Positions 6,748-14,942 are shown, numbered from the stretch's first letter. The stretch: DNA of 28,296 nt from a virus (IMGVR_UViG_3300005548_000487:1-28296), one strand, 5' to 3'. The notes: generated by a model not told the origin, from the letters alone. Numbers and translations are program-made.

Positions 6748-9144
6748 TCATCGGATCAGCCCCGAAAGATCGGGAATGTTGAGCATGATCTGCGGCGATG
6801 GGGTGTTGGGATCGAGCCAGTTGCGCGCGGCCTGCCCATCATCGGGCGCGATCGCCAGGATGTTGCGCACCGCGCTGCGCGGGCTCCAGCCCGACGGGTC
6901 CGACACGATCGAGACATCGGGCTGCGCATCTACGGCGCCAGCGCCGCCATAGCCGGTATAGCTGCTGTACAGCGGGACGCTGCCGCTCCCGCCGCCCGGC
7001 CCATCGCTCCCTGGAGCCGCGCCCAGGCCAAGCGGAATGATCCCGCCGATCACGGGCGCTGGCGCGGCGCCCCCATAGCCGAAGCGCGCACCGGGCGCCG
7101 CGACCAGTAGCCCCGGCCCCTGTTCTGACCCTTGCGCGGCCCACATATCGGCCGGATGCTGCCAGCCGCCCGCATGCACAGAGGCGGGCGAAAGGAAATC
7201 AAACCCGTCCGAACCGTCCTGGGCATAGCCGCCCGCGCCATCGTCATAGCTCAGGCCGTAATGCGGATCGTCCCCGGCATCGCCATAGCGCCCGACGCCT
7301 GGCTGCGCGCCATAACGGTGAAAGGTGGGTAGCTGCGTACGATAGACGATCGTCCCCTGGTCATCGGCCGGAGCGGCAAACCCCTGCGATGCGACCGCAT
7401 AAGGCCGCCCCGACGCAACCTGATCGGGCTCGAACCGAGCCCCGAAGCCATAGGGATGCTGCGTCGGATAGACCGGCCGCGGATCGACCAACTGCGCCGC
7501 CCGCGCGGCATCGCCGGGGTTCGGATAAGGCCCCGCCGCCATCGCATCCGCGTTGCGCTTGAGATCGCCGAGCTGCGCATAAAAATTTGTCGTCCCCTGA
7601 TCAGCCGTCGGAGCGGCTAATGCCTCGGGATTTACAGCGCCAGCGTGCACTCGTGCGTCCTGACGCATTCCCTCCGGGCCGGACTCTTGGGGTCCCGTCT
7701 GGAGGTTCGGATCATGCGGATTAGCAATGTAGGCACCGGCCCCTACCTGGACGGAGGGGAGAGTCGGCGCTTCCGGCGGATTTCCCAATCCAGCCGCGAT
7801 ACCGTTATAAGCTTTGTTGACTACAAACGGCAAACCTTGCCGCGTCAACGGGTCCGCCCACTTATACTTCTCGAAGACTTCTGGATAGGATGAACGAATA
7901 GTGTCTCCTGCCCTGCTCGCCACCTTACTTCGGACTTTGGAGGTTAGAATGGCAGTTGTTGCGTCCAACAAGCCGTCGCCATCATCAGCTGAGGCCCAAG
8001 CCTTAGCGGCAGTTGGAACTATATTGACCAGTTCGCTTGCTACGGCTGCCCCAGATTCAGGAAGAAAACTCTGGATCCCGCTCTTCACCCCCCCATTAAT
8101 GTATATGTTTTCCCCTGTACCAAGCAGGTCGCCCAAAGCAGCGGACTTCGGGTTCGCCGCTTCAAGCATTTGTACCTTTTTTTGCATCTCGTTCGTCAGG
8201 ATCAAGCCGGGAGTATGCTTAGCGGCGCTGACAACAATGGTCGCCAACGGGCCTGCCGCTATCTGGTGAAACAGATTATTGGGGACCAACCTGGTCGCGT
8301 GGGTAAAATTGCGTAGACCGGGCTGCCTGGCGAGAACGCGCCGCACATTATTGATTTGTATCTGGAAATCTTGAATTTCCCGATCCGAAGGACGGGCGGG
8401 ATAGCGCATGAGGCCCACAATTTCGTTGGCATTCTTGCCTTCGAGGATCCATTGCTCCACCCGAGCGGACAGCGCGGGGTCGTACTCCAATCGGCTTTTA
8501 TCTCGAGCAACCTCCAGTTTGGGTGGTTGCGAAGGGGCAGGCGGGCGGGACATCTGAGATGGCCGGATCAAGCCTCCGCGCCCGTCGGGAACACCACCCA
8601 ATTGCTTGATCGCATCATCGCTCGCCGCAATAGCGTCATTACGAAAATCTATGATCCTCTGTAACTGGACATCGTCTTGAGTCCATGCGCTTGTTCCTGC
8701 CGGAACTTTGTAATATTTTCCGAGTAGGGGGGAACCTACTTCATCTACTGTGCGCCACAGTTCATTGTATTTCCGATTTTGCGCGGTGGGCATGAAATCG
8801 GCCGCAAAACCTCCGAAACCTGTCGTCGCTCCAGGACCCGCACGGTATTGCCGATCCAAATTATCCGCGATCCTTATCGCCTCTTGAGCTTTGTAATATT
8901 GTTGCCTTAGCTGGAGTTGCCGCTTAGCTTCTGGATCTACCGGACGCGCCTTCGCTGGGGTAAACGACCCCACGGACGAATCTATCTGGCCCGATCGGGG
9001 AAAACGATAGGATTGTGGTCCCTTCCCGGCGTGCGGACCAATCGTTACGATGATATCCTGATCCCCGCCCGGCCGCGACGGCGTAAAGCCCCCAAGAGGC
9101 GTACCGCGCGGCGGCGGCTGATTTGGTCCGCGTCCCGTCATCAT
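6748..9144 (-). CDS. Large putative internal virion or DNA ejection protein, 798 aa
   Basis: No certain family assignment. The start at 9144 (ATGATG, overlapping the upstream stop as ATGA) follows AAAGGA. Residues 1-70 are Pro/Gly-rich; about 70-260 is charged and helical with Gln/Arg-rich coiled segments; about 290-450 is mixed helical; and the C-terminal 300 residues are low-complexity Gly, Tyr, Pro, Asp and Ala, probably disordered. A short motif occurs twice, ADQGTTNFYAQL and DDQGTIVYRTQL, about 80 residues apart. Size, position after the nozzle and before the fibre, and disordered composition fit ejection proteins of podoviruses, which leave the capsid with the DNA. I see no lytic transglycosylase motif. 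Base composition changes within the gene: 7.7-8.9 kb is clearly less GC-rich than 6.75-7.6 kb. Confidence 0.55.
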   Translation of the reverse strand: MMTGRGPNQPPPRGTPLGGFTPSRPGGDQDIIVTIGPHAGKGPQSYRFPRSGQIDSSVGSFTPAKARPVDPEAKRQLQLRQQYYKAQEAIRIADNLDRQYRAGPGATTGFGGFAADFMPTAQNRKYNELWRTVDEVGSPLLGKYYKVPAGTSAWTQDDVQLQRIIDFRNDAIAASDDAIKQLGGVPDGRGGLIRPSQMSRPPAPSQPPKLEVARDKSRLEYDPALSARVEQWILEGKNANEIVGLMRYPARPSDREIQDFQIQINNVRRVLARQPGLRNFTHATRLVPNNLFHQIAAGPLATIVVSAAKHTPGLILTNEMQKKVQMLEAANPKSAALGDLLGTGENIYINGGVKSGIQSFLPESGAAVASELVNIVPTAAKAWASADDGDGLLDATTAILTSKVRSKVASRAGDTIRSSYPEVFEKYKWADPLTRQGLPFVVNKAYNGIAAGLGNPPEAPTLPSVQVGAGAYIANPHDPNLQTGPQESGPEGMRQDARVHAGAVNPEALAAPTADQGTTNFYAQLGDLKRNADAMAAGPYPNPGDAARAAQLVDPRPVYPTQHPYGFGARFEPDQVASGRPYAVASQGFAAPADDQGTIVYRTQLPTFHRYGAQPGVGRYGDAGDDPHYGLSYDDGAGGYAQDGSDGFDFLSPASVHAGGWQHPADMWAAQGSEQGPGLLVAAPGARFGYGGAAPAPVIGGIIPLGLGAAPGSDGPGGGSGSVPLYSSYTGYGGAGAVDAQPDVSIVSDPSGWSPRSAVRNILAIAPDDGQAARNWLDPNTPSPQIMLNIPDLSGLIR

Positions 9145-9917
9145 TCGGTCCTTTCGACTTGGTCGCTCACACCGCCGTCAGCATCCCTTGTCGGTGTGAC
9201 GATGAGCGTGTTCCTGCTTGTGTCGATGAAGCCCTGTGCTATCGGCGGCGCATGCATGACGAGTTGCTTGACCTCGCCTTCGGCATGACGGAATTCTTCC
9301 AGGCGGTGCCGAGGCTGTTGTGGCTTCTGCTGCGCCTCGTGTTGAAGATCTTCGTGGAATTCCCTCGGGCGGGCAAACCGCTGCTGTCGCGTGCTTTTGC
9401 TTTCCTGCTCAACCCCAGCACCTATGTGAGCAAGCTTAGGGGCACGCAGGGTGCGGTCTCGACCAAGCATCGCGAGAGCGCATATCGCCGCATCGATCGA
9501 CCCGGCTTTTCCCCTCCGCCGGCCGCCGGCGAAAATGCTGGCGCAGGCTCTCCCGGCGACCATTAGCGGGCCGGTGATCAAGAAGATTTTCTGCCCGCTC
9601 GCCTGCCCTCGCGGCGCCGCAGGGCGCCTGTTCGACTTTGCGGGCACAAATGGCCGTGCTATCGGACGTTGATGCTGGGTTCGGTGGAAGGCGTGGAAAC
9701 CCTGTTCAGGGTGATCACCGAAGTTGTCGGTGAAATCCTGTCCTTCCGGGCGTCGAAGCGTACAGCCCCTGCGCCCAAGCGCCGCAAGAGCTCCATCTAT
9801 CGCCGGGGCGTCAGCGTCCCGACCACCGCCAAAGTACGGCTCGGAGACGAAGAGGTCCGCGATTGATTTGCGCGGCATTACCCGAGTAAGACCTGCATAG
9901 AAGAGCGACTGGGCCAT
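9141..9917 (-). CDS. Hypothetical protein between ejection-protein genes, 258 aa
   Basis: The frame opens at ATG 9917, overlapping the preceding stop as TAATG, and closes with an ATGA overlap at 9141, so both junctions support translation. The first 60 residues look normal (FYAGLTRVMPRKSIADLF, then FGGGRDADAPAIDGAL), but the remainder is unusually rich in Arg, Gln, His and Pro with little regular secondary structure, and its third codon positions are less GC-biased than in neighbouring genes. It may be a basic ejection or DNA-associated protein, or a gene whose 3' part has shifted frame. No family was recognised. The plus-strand frame across the same region has a hydrophobic stretch but no ribosome binding site in context, and was not preferred. 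Confidence 0.5.
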   Translation of the reverse strand: MAQSLFYAGLTRVMPRKSIADLFVSEPYFGGGRDADAPAIDGALAALGRRGCTLRRPEGQDFTDNFGDHPEQGFHAFHRTQHQRPIARPFVPAKSNRRPAAPRGQASGQKIFLITGPLMVAGRACASIFAGGRRRGKAGSIDAAICALAMLGRDRTLRAPKLAHIGAGVEQESKSTRQQRFARPREFHEDLQHEAQQKPQQPRHRLEEFRHAEGEVKQLVMHAPPIAQGFIDTSRNTLIVTPTRDADGGVSDQVERTE

Positions 9918-11212
9918 TATGAGCCGCCGAAAAATTTGTTCGCGGCCCCGTTCAGTGAAGCCGGGTTGTAGTTGATGCCTCCACTCTTGCCGCCGGCCGC
10001 CGAAGCCACGTTGCCGTTAAACAAAGCCGCAAACGGGTTGCCCGTCACCGCGCTCGCGATGGACGCTCCGAGTTGAGCAGCCTGGCTGATCGTGTCCAAA
10101 GTGCTCGGGGTGGTTTTGGTGGTCGTCTTGCTATCCATGATCGGATAGGGCGCAGAAAGCTGCGACAGCAGCCCGACATATTTCTGAAGATTATTGTACG
10201 GCGCATTGTCCTGATACTGGTTCGAGGTGAACGCGGTGATGTCGCCGTTCATGATTGATTGCAGCAGGCCGGGGATCTGCCCCGAAGCCTGAAGCTGGTC
10301 ATCGATCAGTCCGTTCGCCGCCGCCTGCTGGCGCTGGCGCTCCGCCTCATAGGCCGCGGCGGCACGCGAGGCGGCATTCTCGGCCGCGCTGTTCTGCGCG
10401 CCGAAGATGCTGGAGGCCGCCCCATATTCGCGCTGGGCGGCGTTTTCGGCTGAGCTGTTCTCGGCGTTGAAGATATTGCCCTGCGCCCCGAACTGGCGGG
10501 CGAGTGCGGCCTCGCGCGCGGCCTGCTGCGAATTGAGCAGCGTGTTCTGCGCGCCGATCTGGCGCTGGCGCTCATTCTCGTAATTCTGCGCATAGACCTG
10601 ATCGGCCGCGTTCGAGATGCCCTGGCCGAACAGTTGCGCGTACAGCCCCGATCCGTTCGATCGCCCCGCCGATCCGAACTGCGCATTGATCCGCGCCTGC
10701 GCCGCATCGGCCGCCTGGTTGGCGACCGATTTGATGAACGGATTGCTGTCCGGCGTCAGGAAATTGCCGTTGGCGGACTGGTTGAGCAGGCTCTGGTCGA
10801 TATAGCCAGTATCGAGCCCGCCATTGCCGGCAAAGCCGTTGAGCGCGCCCGAAACGCTCGTCGGCATGCCGTTGGCGCCGTTGAGCGCGCTCGATGTCGT
10901 GATCGGCTGGCCGCCATTGGCCCAGGGATTGGAACCGAGATAGCTGCCGTTAGCCGCGCCGGTCAGCGCGGATTGCCCGAAATTACCCGCCGCGAAATTG
11001 CCGAGCGTGTTGAGCGCGTTGTTCGCGACCGGCCGCCCGGCATTGGCATTGGCGACGATCTGATCGAGCGAGGCCTGCGTGCCCGCGCCGATCCCCGGCT
11101 GGGTATCGTAAAGGTTGGTCGCAGCCTTGGTCGCCTGCTGATAGGGCGTGGTCAGCCAGTCGGGCAGGCTGCCTTGCGAATGGGTCGTCGTCGTGGTTTT
11201 CTTGGATCCCAT
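9917..11212 (-). CDS. Putative internal virion or DNA-transfer protein, 431 aa
   Basis: The product starts MGSKKTTTTTHSQGSLPDWL, a phrase typical of podovirus proteins encoded after the tail nozzle. It is rich in Ala, Gln, Asn and Ser, with a long Ala/Gln/Arg helical stretch in the middle (about 165-310) containing near-repeats such as AENAAQREYGAASSIF and AENAASRAAAAYEAERQRQ. The C-terminus is Gly/Ala/Asn-rich. Such Ala/Gln-rich helical proteins commonly serve as ejection proteins forming a channel through the envelope. The ATG at 11212 has a good GGAAGG ribosome binding site and overlaps the GNAT-like gene's stop by one base. Function is inferred from composition and location. Confidence 0.6.
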   Translation of the reverse strand: MGSKKTTTTTHSQGSLPDWLTTPYQQATKAATNLYDTQPGIGAGTQASLDQIVANANAGRPVANNALNTLGNFAAGNFGQSALTGAANGSYLGSNPWANGGQPITTSSALNGANGMPTSVSGALNGFAGNGGLDTGYIDQSLLNQSANGNFLTPDSNPFIKSVANQAADAAQARINAQFGSAGRSNGSGLYAQLFGQGISNAADQVYAQNYENERQRQIGAQNTLLNSQQAAREAALARQFGAQGNIFNAENSSAENAAQREYGAASSIFGAQNSAAENAASRAAAAYEAERQRQQAAANGLIDDQLQASGQIPGLLQSIMNGDITAFTSNQYQDNAPYNNLQKYVGLLSQLSAPYPIMDSKTTTKTTPSTLDTISQAAQLGASIASAVTGNPFAALFNGNVASAAGGKSGGINYNPASLNGAANKFFGGS

Positions 11213-11616
11213 CAGAGCACCTTCCGGAGCACGACAGCGCGCTCTTCATAGCCTTGGGGTTGCAGCGCGCGGACCCAGCCCTTGCGCCCGATCAGTTCGA
11301 TGGAGGCGCAGCCGCAGCCCCTGGCCCACAGCTCGATCAGCCGCAGATAATGCAGCCACTCTTCGCGCCCGAGCCCGGCGCAATGGCGGATGAAGCATTG
11401 CGAGCCATGTTCGCCCGGAATGATCTGGGTGACGCAGGCGGCGCGGATCTTGTGGCCCTCGGTCGCGATCCAGGCGATCGCCTCGCCGCGCGCGATCTCG
11501 CCCATCACCTCGTCGAGCGATTCGAACGCGTCGCGATCGATCGAGGGCGCGATCGCCTGGCGCAGCTCGGCCTCCAGGATCGGCGTCATCGGCGTGGTGA
11601 TCCCCCCGAACAGCAT
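11212..11616 (-). CDS. GNAT-like phage protein (T7 gp13-like position)
   Basis: The 134-aa product has the pattern of a minimal acetyltransferase fold: strands around AIAWIATEGHKIRAACVTQI, a central strand and helix (EEWLHYLRLIELWARGCGCASIELIG) and the terminal phrase GRKGWVRALQPQGYEERAVVLRK, frequent in phage GNAT-type proteins of structural operons. In T7-like phages a protein of this kind (gp13) is needed for assembly of internal virion proteins; the same role is plausible here because the ejection-protein genes follow directly. The canonical acetyl-CoA loop is not obvious, so enzymatic activity is doubtful. It has a GGGAGG ribosome binding site, and its start overlaps the stop of the 49-aa gene as TGATG. 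Confidence 0.65.
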   Translation of the reverse strand: MLFGGITTPMTPILEAELRQAIAPSIDRDAFESLDEVMGEIARGEAIAWIATEGHKIRAACVTQIIPGEHGSQCFIRHCAGLGREEWLHYLRLIELWARGCGCASIELIGRKGWVRALQPQGYEERAVVLRKVL

Positions 11617-11765
11617 CAGAGGCCTCCCGCCGTCAGCCGGTCCTCGGCGTCCTTGAGCCGTTTCTCGATCTCGGCGTCGCGGGTGTTGAGATTGTCGATC
11701 AGCCGGCGCGCCCAGCCCAACAGGGCGGCGGCAGCGGTGAGGAAGCTGTAGCGCGCGGGCGTCAT
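11616..11765 (-). CDS. Small hypothetical protein, 49 aa
   Basis: The ATG at 11765 overlaps the nozzle gene stop as ATGA and follows GAGGGCG; the stop overlaps the GNAT-like gene's start. The product has a hydrophobic N-terminal helix (YSFLTAAAALLGWARRLI) and a charged C-terminal coiled-coil-like half (RDAEIEKRLKDAEDRL). It may be a membrane-associated or helical assembly factor; no family was recognised. Conserved overlaps on both sides are the main reason to accept it, since a longer open frame extending to 12449 is an Arg-rich artefact covering the nozzle gene. Confidence 0.6.
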   Translation of the reverse strand: MTPARYSFLTAAAALLGWARRLIDNLNTRDAEIEKRLKDAEDRLTAGGL

Positions 11766-13228
11766 CGCGCGCCCTCCATCAGCACCGGCACTTCGATGCC
11801 GGTCGCGCGGCTCCAGCTCTGGCGCGCGCCGATGATGGTGCGGCAGCGCAGATAGCGGCCGCTCGCGCGCAGCGGGCAGCTGCCGTCGATCGCCTTGTCG
11901 GCGAAGGCGGTGAAGGCGATCGGATCGGCCATCGATTGCGCACGCGCGCCGATCGCGCAGGACACCATCGGCGCATCGACGATCGGCCGCACCGCATTGA
12001 CGAAGGCGCGGCGGCCTGGTGCGGCTTCGAAATCGCCGGTATCGAAGGTCGCCGCCATCGCATCGCCGTTGAGCGGGCCGTAGCGCCCGGCGGCATCGAA
12101 GCCGGTCGCGCGGAAGCGCTTGCCCTGCAGCTTGGGATCGTCGAGGCTGAAATTGAGGCTGTCGAGCGACCCGAACTGATCGAGGCTTTCGAGCGTGTAG
12201 CCGATATCGAAGCCGCTCATCAGCCAGCGCATGGCGAGGTTGGAACGCGTCCAGCGGTTCTCGGTCAGGCTGTAGCTCAGCCGCTCCTTCAGCAGCCCCG
12301 ATCCGTCGGTGCGATAGGCCCAGGAGATGGTGGCGCTCAGCGGATCGAACGCGCCGACGATATAATTCTCGGTGCCGGGCGCGAGATGCTTGCGGAAATA
12401 TTCGTTGACCGCGCCGGCGCCGATCGGCGTCGAGGTCGTCCCGTCCCACAGCATGAAGCCGTCATCAGCGATATAGGCCGAGATCAGCCCGCAATCGATG
12501 ATCGATCCGGCCGAGATCGCGCCGCGCTTCTTCTCGACCACGTCGAACCGGAACACCGTGTCCGGCCCGACATAGGTCATGCGGCTGATCGCATAGCGCT
12601 GGAACACCGATCCGAATTCGCGGCCGACGATTCCCTGCACTGCGCCGCCCTCATCGGGCATGTCGTTGAAATCGGATTGCGCGCCGACATTGGTGCCCCA
12701 GATGGTGGGGTTGCGGAAGCCGCTCCAGCGCACGCGGTTGGGGCGGTGGCCGTCAATGCCGTCGTCGAGATCGCCGAGCACGAGGAAATCGCCGACCGTG
12801 CCGATCGTCTTGGCGCGCGGCGGCGATCCGGCGAGCGCGGTCATCGCCTGGCCGATATCGCCGGCGACGGTGGGCGCGCCGAGCTGCACCGCGATCGCCT
12901 TGCCGACGAAGCGCGCGAACTGCCAGCTGTTGAGCGCGCTCAGCGGCGATGCGCTATGATATTGCGAGGCGAAGGGCGCGCCATTGTTGCTCACCCAGAT
13001 ATCGTCGCCCGCGCCGGCATAGATGAAGCTTGCGTCGGAGGTGTCGGCGAACACGGTCGCGCCGGTGATCGGCGGCGTCAGCGAAACCCCGTCGATCAGG
13101 TTGAAATCATAAGCGGGGCCATAGCCGCCCGGCACCGGCACGACGTTGAGCGCATCGACGAGCGCATCGGACTGGAAGGTCGCCTGATCGGGCTTCCACG
13201 CGCCGAAGGGGATCGGAATCGGCGTCAC
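11762..13228 (-). CDS. Tail nozzle / stabilisation protein (P22 gp10- or T7 gp12-like)
   Basis: The 488-aa product has the look of the podovirus tail nozzle: an N-terminal FGAWKPDQ and DALVDALNVVPVPGGYGP motif (the common opening YxP.LNVxPxxGGY), repeated beta-propeller-like blades with DDIWVSNNG, VGDFLVLGDLDDG, PNRVRWSGFRNPTIW and FMLWDGTTSTPIG, and a beta-rich C-terminus. Nozzle proteins form the hexameric tail tube end below the adaptor ring. GTG at 13228 is chosen because it overlaps the adaptor gene's stop as GTGA and has GAGG seven to eight bases upstream; the longer frame to 13312 would run far into the adaptor gene. Confidence 0.82.
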   Translation of the reverse strand: MTPIPIPFGAWKPDQATFQSDALVDALNVVPVPGGYGPAYDFNLIDGVSLTPPITGATVFADTSDASFIYAGAGDDIWVSNNGAPFASQYHSASPLSALNSWQFARFVGKAIAVQLGAPTVAGDIGQAMTALAGSPPRAKTIGTVGDFLVLGDLDDGIDGHRPNRVRWSGFRNPTIWGTNVGAQSDFNDMPDEGGAVQGIVGREFGSVFQRYAISRMTYVGPDTVFRFDVVEKKRGAISAGSIIDCGLISAYIADDGFMLWDGTTSTPIGAGAVNEYFRKHLAPGTENYIVGAFDPLSATISWAYRTDGSGLLKERLSYSLTENRWTRSNLAMRWLMSGFDIGYTLESLDQFGSLDSLNFSLDDPKLQGKRFRATGFDAAGRYGPLNGDAMAATFDTGDFEAAPGRRAFVNAVRPIVDAPMVSCAIGARAQSMADPIAFTAFADKAIDGSCPLRASGRYLRCRTIIGARQSWSRATGIEVPVLMEGAR

Positions 13229-13548
13229 AGGCAGGGCCTCAGCCGGTTGGTGCCCGATCGGCCGGAGCTTTCGCGGATCAGGTCGCTCTTGATCTTCTTG
13301 GCGAGCGCCCATTGCCGGTCCGCACTTTCGGGATCGCGGATCACGTCCTCGAGCAGATAGGCCTTGGCGAGCGCACGGATGAGTTGCTCACCCTCCTCCA
13401 GATAGGGATTGCTGTCGCTATCATTGACCAGCGGCGCGAAGCGGGTGGTGCCGTTGATCACGACCGGATAGGCCTGGTCCGGCACCATATAGAGCTGGAT
13501 GCCGTTGCCGTAGCGCGAATAATAAGCGGGCTGGCCCTTCAGCATCAT
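13225..13548 (-). CDS. Head-tail adaptor, C-terminal half as a separate gene
   Basis: This 106-107-aa protein begins directly with GQPAYYSRYGNGIQLYMVPD and YPVVIN, then EEGEQLIRALAKAYLLEDVIRD and a Lys/Arg tail. In intact phage adaptor proteins, as I know the family, the phrase GxPxxYAxYGxxIRLYPxPD lies in the middle of one polypeptide and the helical LIRxxAKxxLYxxVIRD part at its end. Here those parts form a separate gene. The second ATG (13545) has GGAGG at 13553-13557 exactly seven bases upstream, so it has its own strong ribosome binding site; the first ATG (13548) overlaps the upstream stop as ATGA. The matching N-terminal half is encoded immediately upstream. It presumably co-assembles with that half in the ring beneath the portal. 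Confidence 0.75.
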   Translation of the reverse strand: MMLKGQPAYYSRYGNGIQLYMVPDQAYPVVINGTTRFAPLVNDSDSNPYLEEGEQLIRALAKAYLLEDVIRDPESADRQWALAKKIKSDLIRESSGRSGTNRLRPCL

Positions 13549-14258
13549 GCATCCTCCAGGATGGCGGCGTAATCGGCGTAGAAATGCGGCGCGGTGTCGG
13601 CGACGTCGGTGACAGCGATGTTGAGCGCCTTGATCGAGGCTTGGCCGCCCGGATCGATCGCGCTCACGAGCACGGTATAAACATTGTCGTGATTGGCGTC
13701 GGCGGGCGCCTCGAAATCCTTGGTGCCATTGGCCGCCCAGCGCAGCACCGAGCCGACAATCTCGAACTGCGCCGCGTCCGGACCGCCCGCGATCAGCCAG
13801 CTCACCAGCATATCGGCGGTGAGCGCGACTGCGAGCCGCGCATTTTCCGGCACGCTCTGGTTCTGATCGGTGGTGATCGTCGGCGCGGTCGGCGTCGGCG
13901 TGGGGGTTGGGGTGGGCGTCGGTGTCGGGGTGGGCGTCGGCGTGAAGATCTGATCGCCGTCATGCCAGCGATCGAAGGTTGCATGGTTGACGTAATCGAG
14001 GTTCCAGCGCTGGCCTTGCGGCGTGACGATGTGGAGGCTGTCGATCCGCCCGATCAGCGGGATATCGGCGAGGTCGTGGACGTCGTAAAAATCCTGTCCG
14101 GCGACCGTGGTGAAGCTGATCCCGCGCAGCTCGTTGAACCAGAAACGTTCCTTTGACGCTTCCTTGATCGCGTCGCTGATGGCGAGCGCGATCTCGGAGG
14201 CGAGATCGGGGCGCATCAGCTCGTTCATGATGCGCGCCTTGATGGCCCCGAAGCTCAT
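13545..14258 (-). CDS. Head-tail adaptor, N-terminal half fused to a (TP)9 linker and cadherin-like domain
   Basis: The 237-aa product has three parts. Residues 1-104 match the start of a phage adaptor: FGAIKARIMNELMRPDL, helical IALAISDAIKEASKERFWFNE, then FTTVAGQDFYDV and DIPLIGRIDSLHI. Residues 106-124 are nine consecutive Thr-Pro pairs. Residues 127-220 form a cadherin/Ig-like domain with SVPENARLAVALTAD, SWLIAGGPDAAQFEI, LRWAANGTKDFEAPADANHD and YTVLVSAIDPGG, a calcium-binding cadherin-like pattern. The reading frame stops at 13545 and the rest of the adaptor follows as a separate gene. The start (14258) overlaps the preceding stop as TAATG. The role is a ring or connector between portal and nozzle; the appended domain may bind the host surface or glycans, which is inference. 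Confidence 0.72.
   Translation of the reverse strand: MSFGAIKARIMNELMRPDLASEIALAISDAIKEASKERFWFNELRGISFTTVAGQDFYDVHDLADIPLIGRIDSLHIVTPQGQRWNLDYVNHATFDRWHDGDQIFTPTPTPTPTPTPTPTPTPTAPTITTDQNQSVPENARLAVALTADMLVSWLIAGGPDAAQFEIVGSVLRWAANGTKDFEAPADANHDNVYTVLVSAIDPGGQASIKALNIAVTDVADTAPHFYADYAAILEDA
13887..13943 (-). repeat. Coding repeat for nine Thr-Pro pairs
   Basis: Nineteen codons alternate ACN and CCN (nine Thr-Pro pairs plus a Thr). The codons vary (ACG CCG, ACG CCC, ACC CCG, ACA CCG and so on), so this is not a simple identical-unit microsatellite. It encodes a stiff extended linker between the adaptor core and the cadherin-like domain. Confidence 0.85.
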
Positions 14259-14542
14259 TATGCGGTCTCCCCGCCGGCGTGATCGGCGTGCGGAGCGGGC
14301 TTGCGCCCACGCCGCTTCGCCCCGTCCGCTACGGCCGCATCCTCTTCCGAAAGATAGCGGCCGTAGCGGTGGCTCGGCACATCCCCGTCGAAGGTGGATT
14401 CGACCGGGATCAGGCCGTGCTCGGCGACGAAATCGTCGAGCATGGCGGCCTTCTCGTGCGGCTTCATCGTCTCGCCGCCCTCGATCTCGGCGCACTCATA
14501 GGCCGCCGCCGGCGAGCTTTTGACGAAGATGATCCGGGCCAT
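14258..14542 (-). CDS. Hypothetical protein, 94 aa
   Basis: The frame lies between the decoration-like gene and the adaptor, overlaps the adaptor start as TAATG and has its ATG at 14542, four bases after the upstream stop. The product begins MARIIFVKSS and is acidic in the middle (CAEIEGGETMKPHEKAAML), with a Lys/Arg stretch (GAKRRGRKPAPHAD) near the end. I know no family for it. Its location suits a small head-completion or assembly factor, but nothing in the sequence proves this. Confidence 0.5.
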   Translation of the reverse strand: MARIIFVKSSPAAAYECAEIEGGETMKPHEKAAMLDDFVAEHGLIPVESTFDGDVPSHRYGRYLSEEDAAVADGAKRRGRKPAPHADHAGGETA

Positions 14543-14546
14543 CGGC

Positions 14547-14942
14547 TCAGGCCTTGGGCACGAAGGAGACGGTGACGACCGCCTTGCCCGTGGTCGCCGC
14601 CGTGCCGGTCTGCGTGTAGGAAACGTAGAGCGTGGTGTCCGAAGCGAACACCAGCCCGCGCCCCTGATTGGCGGCGTCGGCCGGGGTATAGACCCCGATC
14701 GTGCCTTCGGTCACGTCCGCTGCAGAAACCAGATTGGTTCCTGCTGCGGTCGTGCCCGCCACCAGCACATTGGTCGTGCCGGCGTTGAACGCCTCGTCGA
14801 CGAAGACCTTGATCTGCTCGATCTTGGCGCCCGCCGGCACGGCGCCGATCTCGATGCCGTTGGCGATATTGGGGGTATTGTAGGCGATGTCCGCGCGCAG
14901 ATAATGGACCGCCTGAAGCTCAAATTGACGTGCAACCGCCAT
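14547..14942 (-). CDS. Probable head decoration or minor capsid protein, 131 aa
   Basis: The ATG at 14942 has one of the strongest ribosome binding sites in the window (AGGAGG, five bases upstream), which overlaps the capsid gene's stop codon. The product is beta-rich: LQAVHYLRADIAYNTP, GIEIGAVPAGAKIEQIKVFV, a Gly/Thr/Ala middle and a C-terminal strand GKAVVTVSFVPKA. Proteins of this size and character directly downstream of N4-gp56-type capsid genes are usually decoration proteins on the capsid surface. The high-quality ribosome binding site suits a protein needed in many copies. The longer frame back to 15002 runs into the capsid gene and is not used. Confidence 0.65.
   Translation of the reverse strand: MAVARQFELQAVHYLRADIAYNTPNIANGIEIGAVPAGAKIEQIKVFVDEAFNAGTTNVLVAGTTAAGTNLVSAADVTEGTIGVYTPADAANQGRGLVFASDTTLYVSYTQTGTAATTGKAVVTVSFVPKA

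Noticed and set aside
9123-9566. Plus-strand frame with a hydrophobic stretch (PRLLWLLLRLVLKIFVEF)
   Set aside because: It might have been a membrane protein, but it lacks an operon context, ends in an Arg/Pro-rich tail and overlaps a minus-strand frame with perfect ATGA/TAATG junctions.
11936-13360. Plus-strand open frame of 474 codons antisense to the nozzle gene
   Set aside because: Highly Arg/Ala/Asp-rich antisense translation of a GC-rich gene; the nozzle call is well supported.
13887-13943. Short tandem pattern first suspected to be a CRISPR-like or satellite repeat
   Set aside because: It is a coding Thr-Pro repeat with varied codons and no spacer structure.
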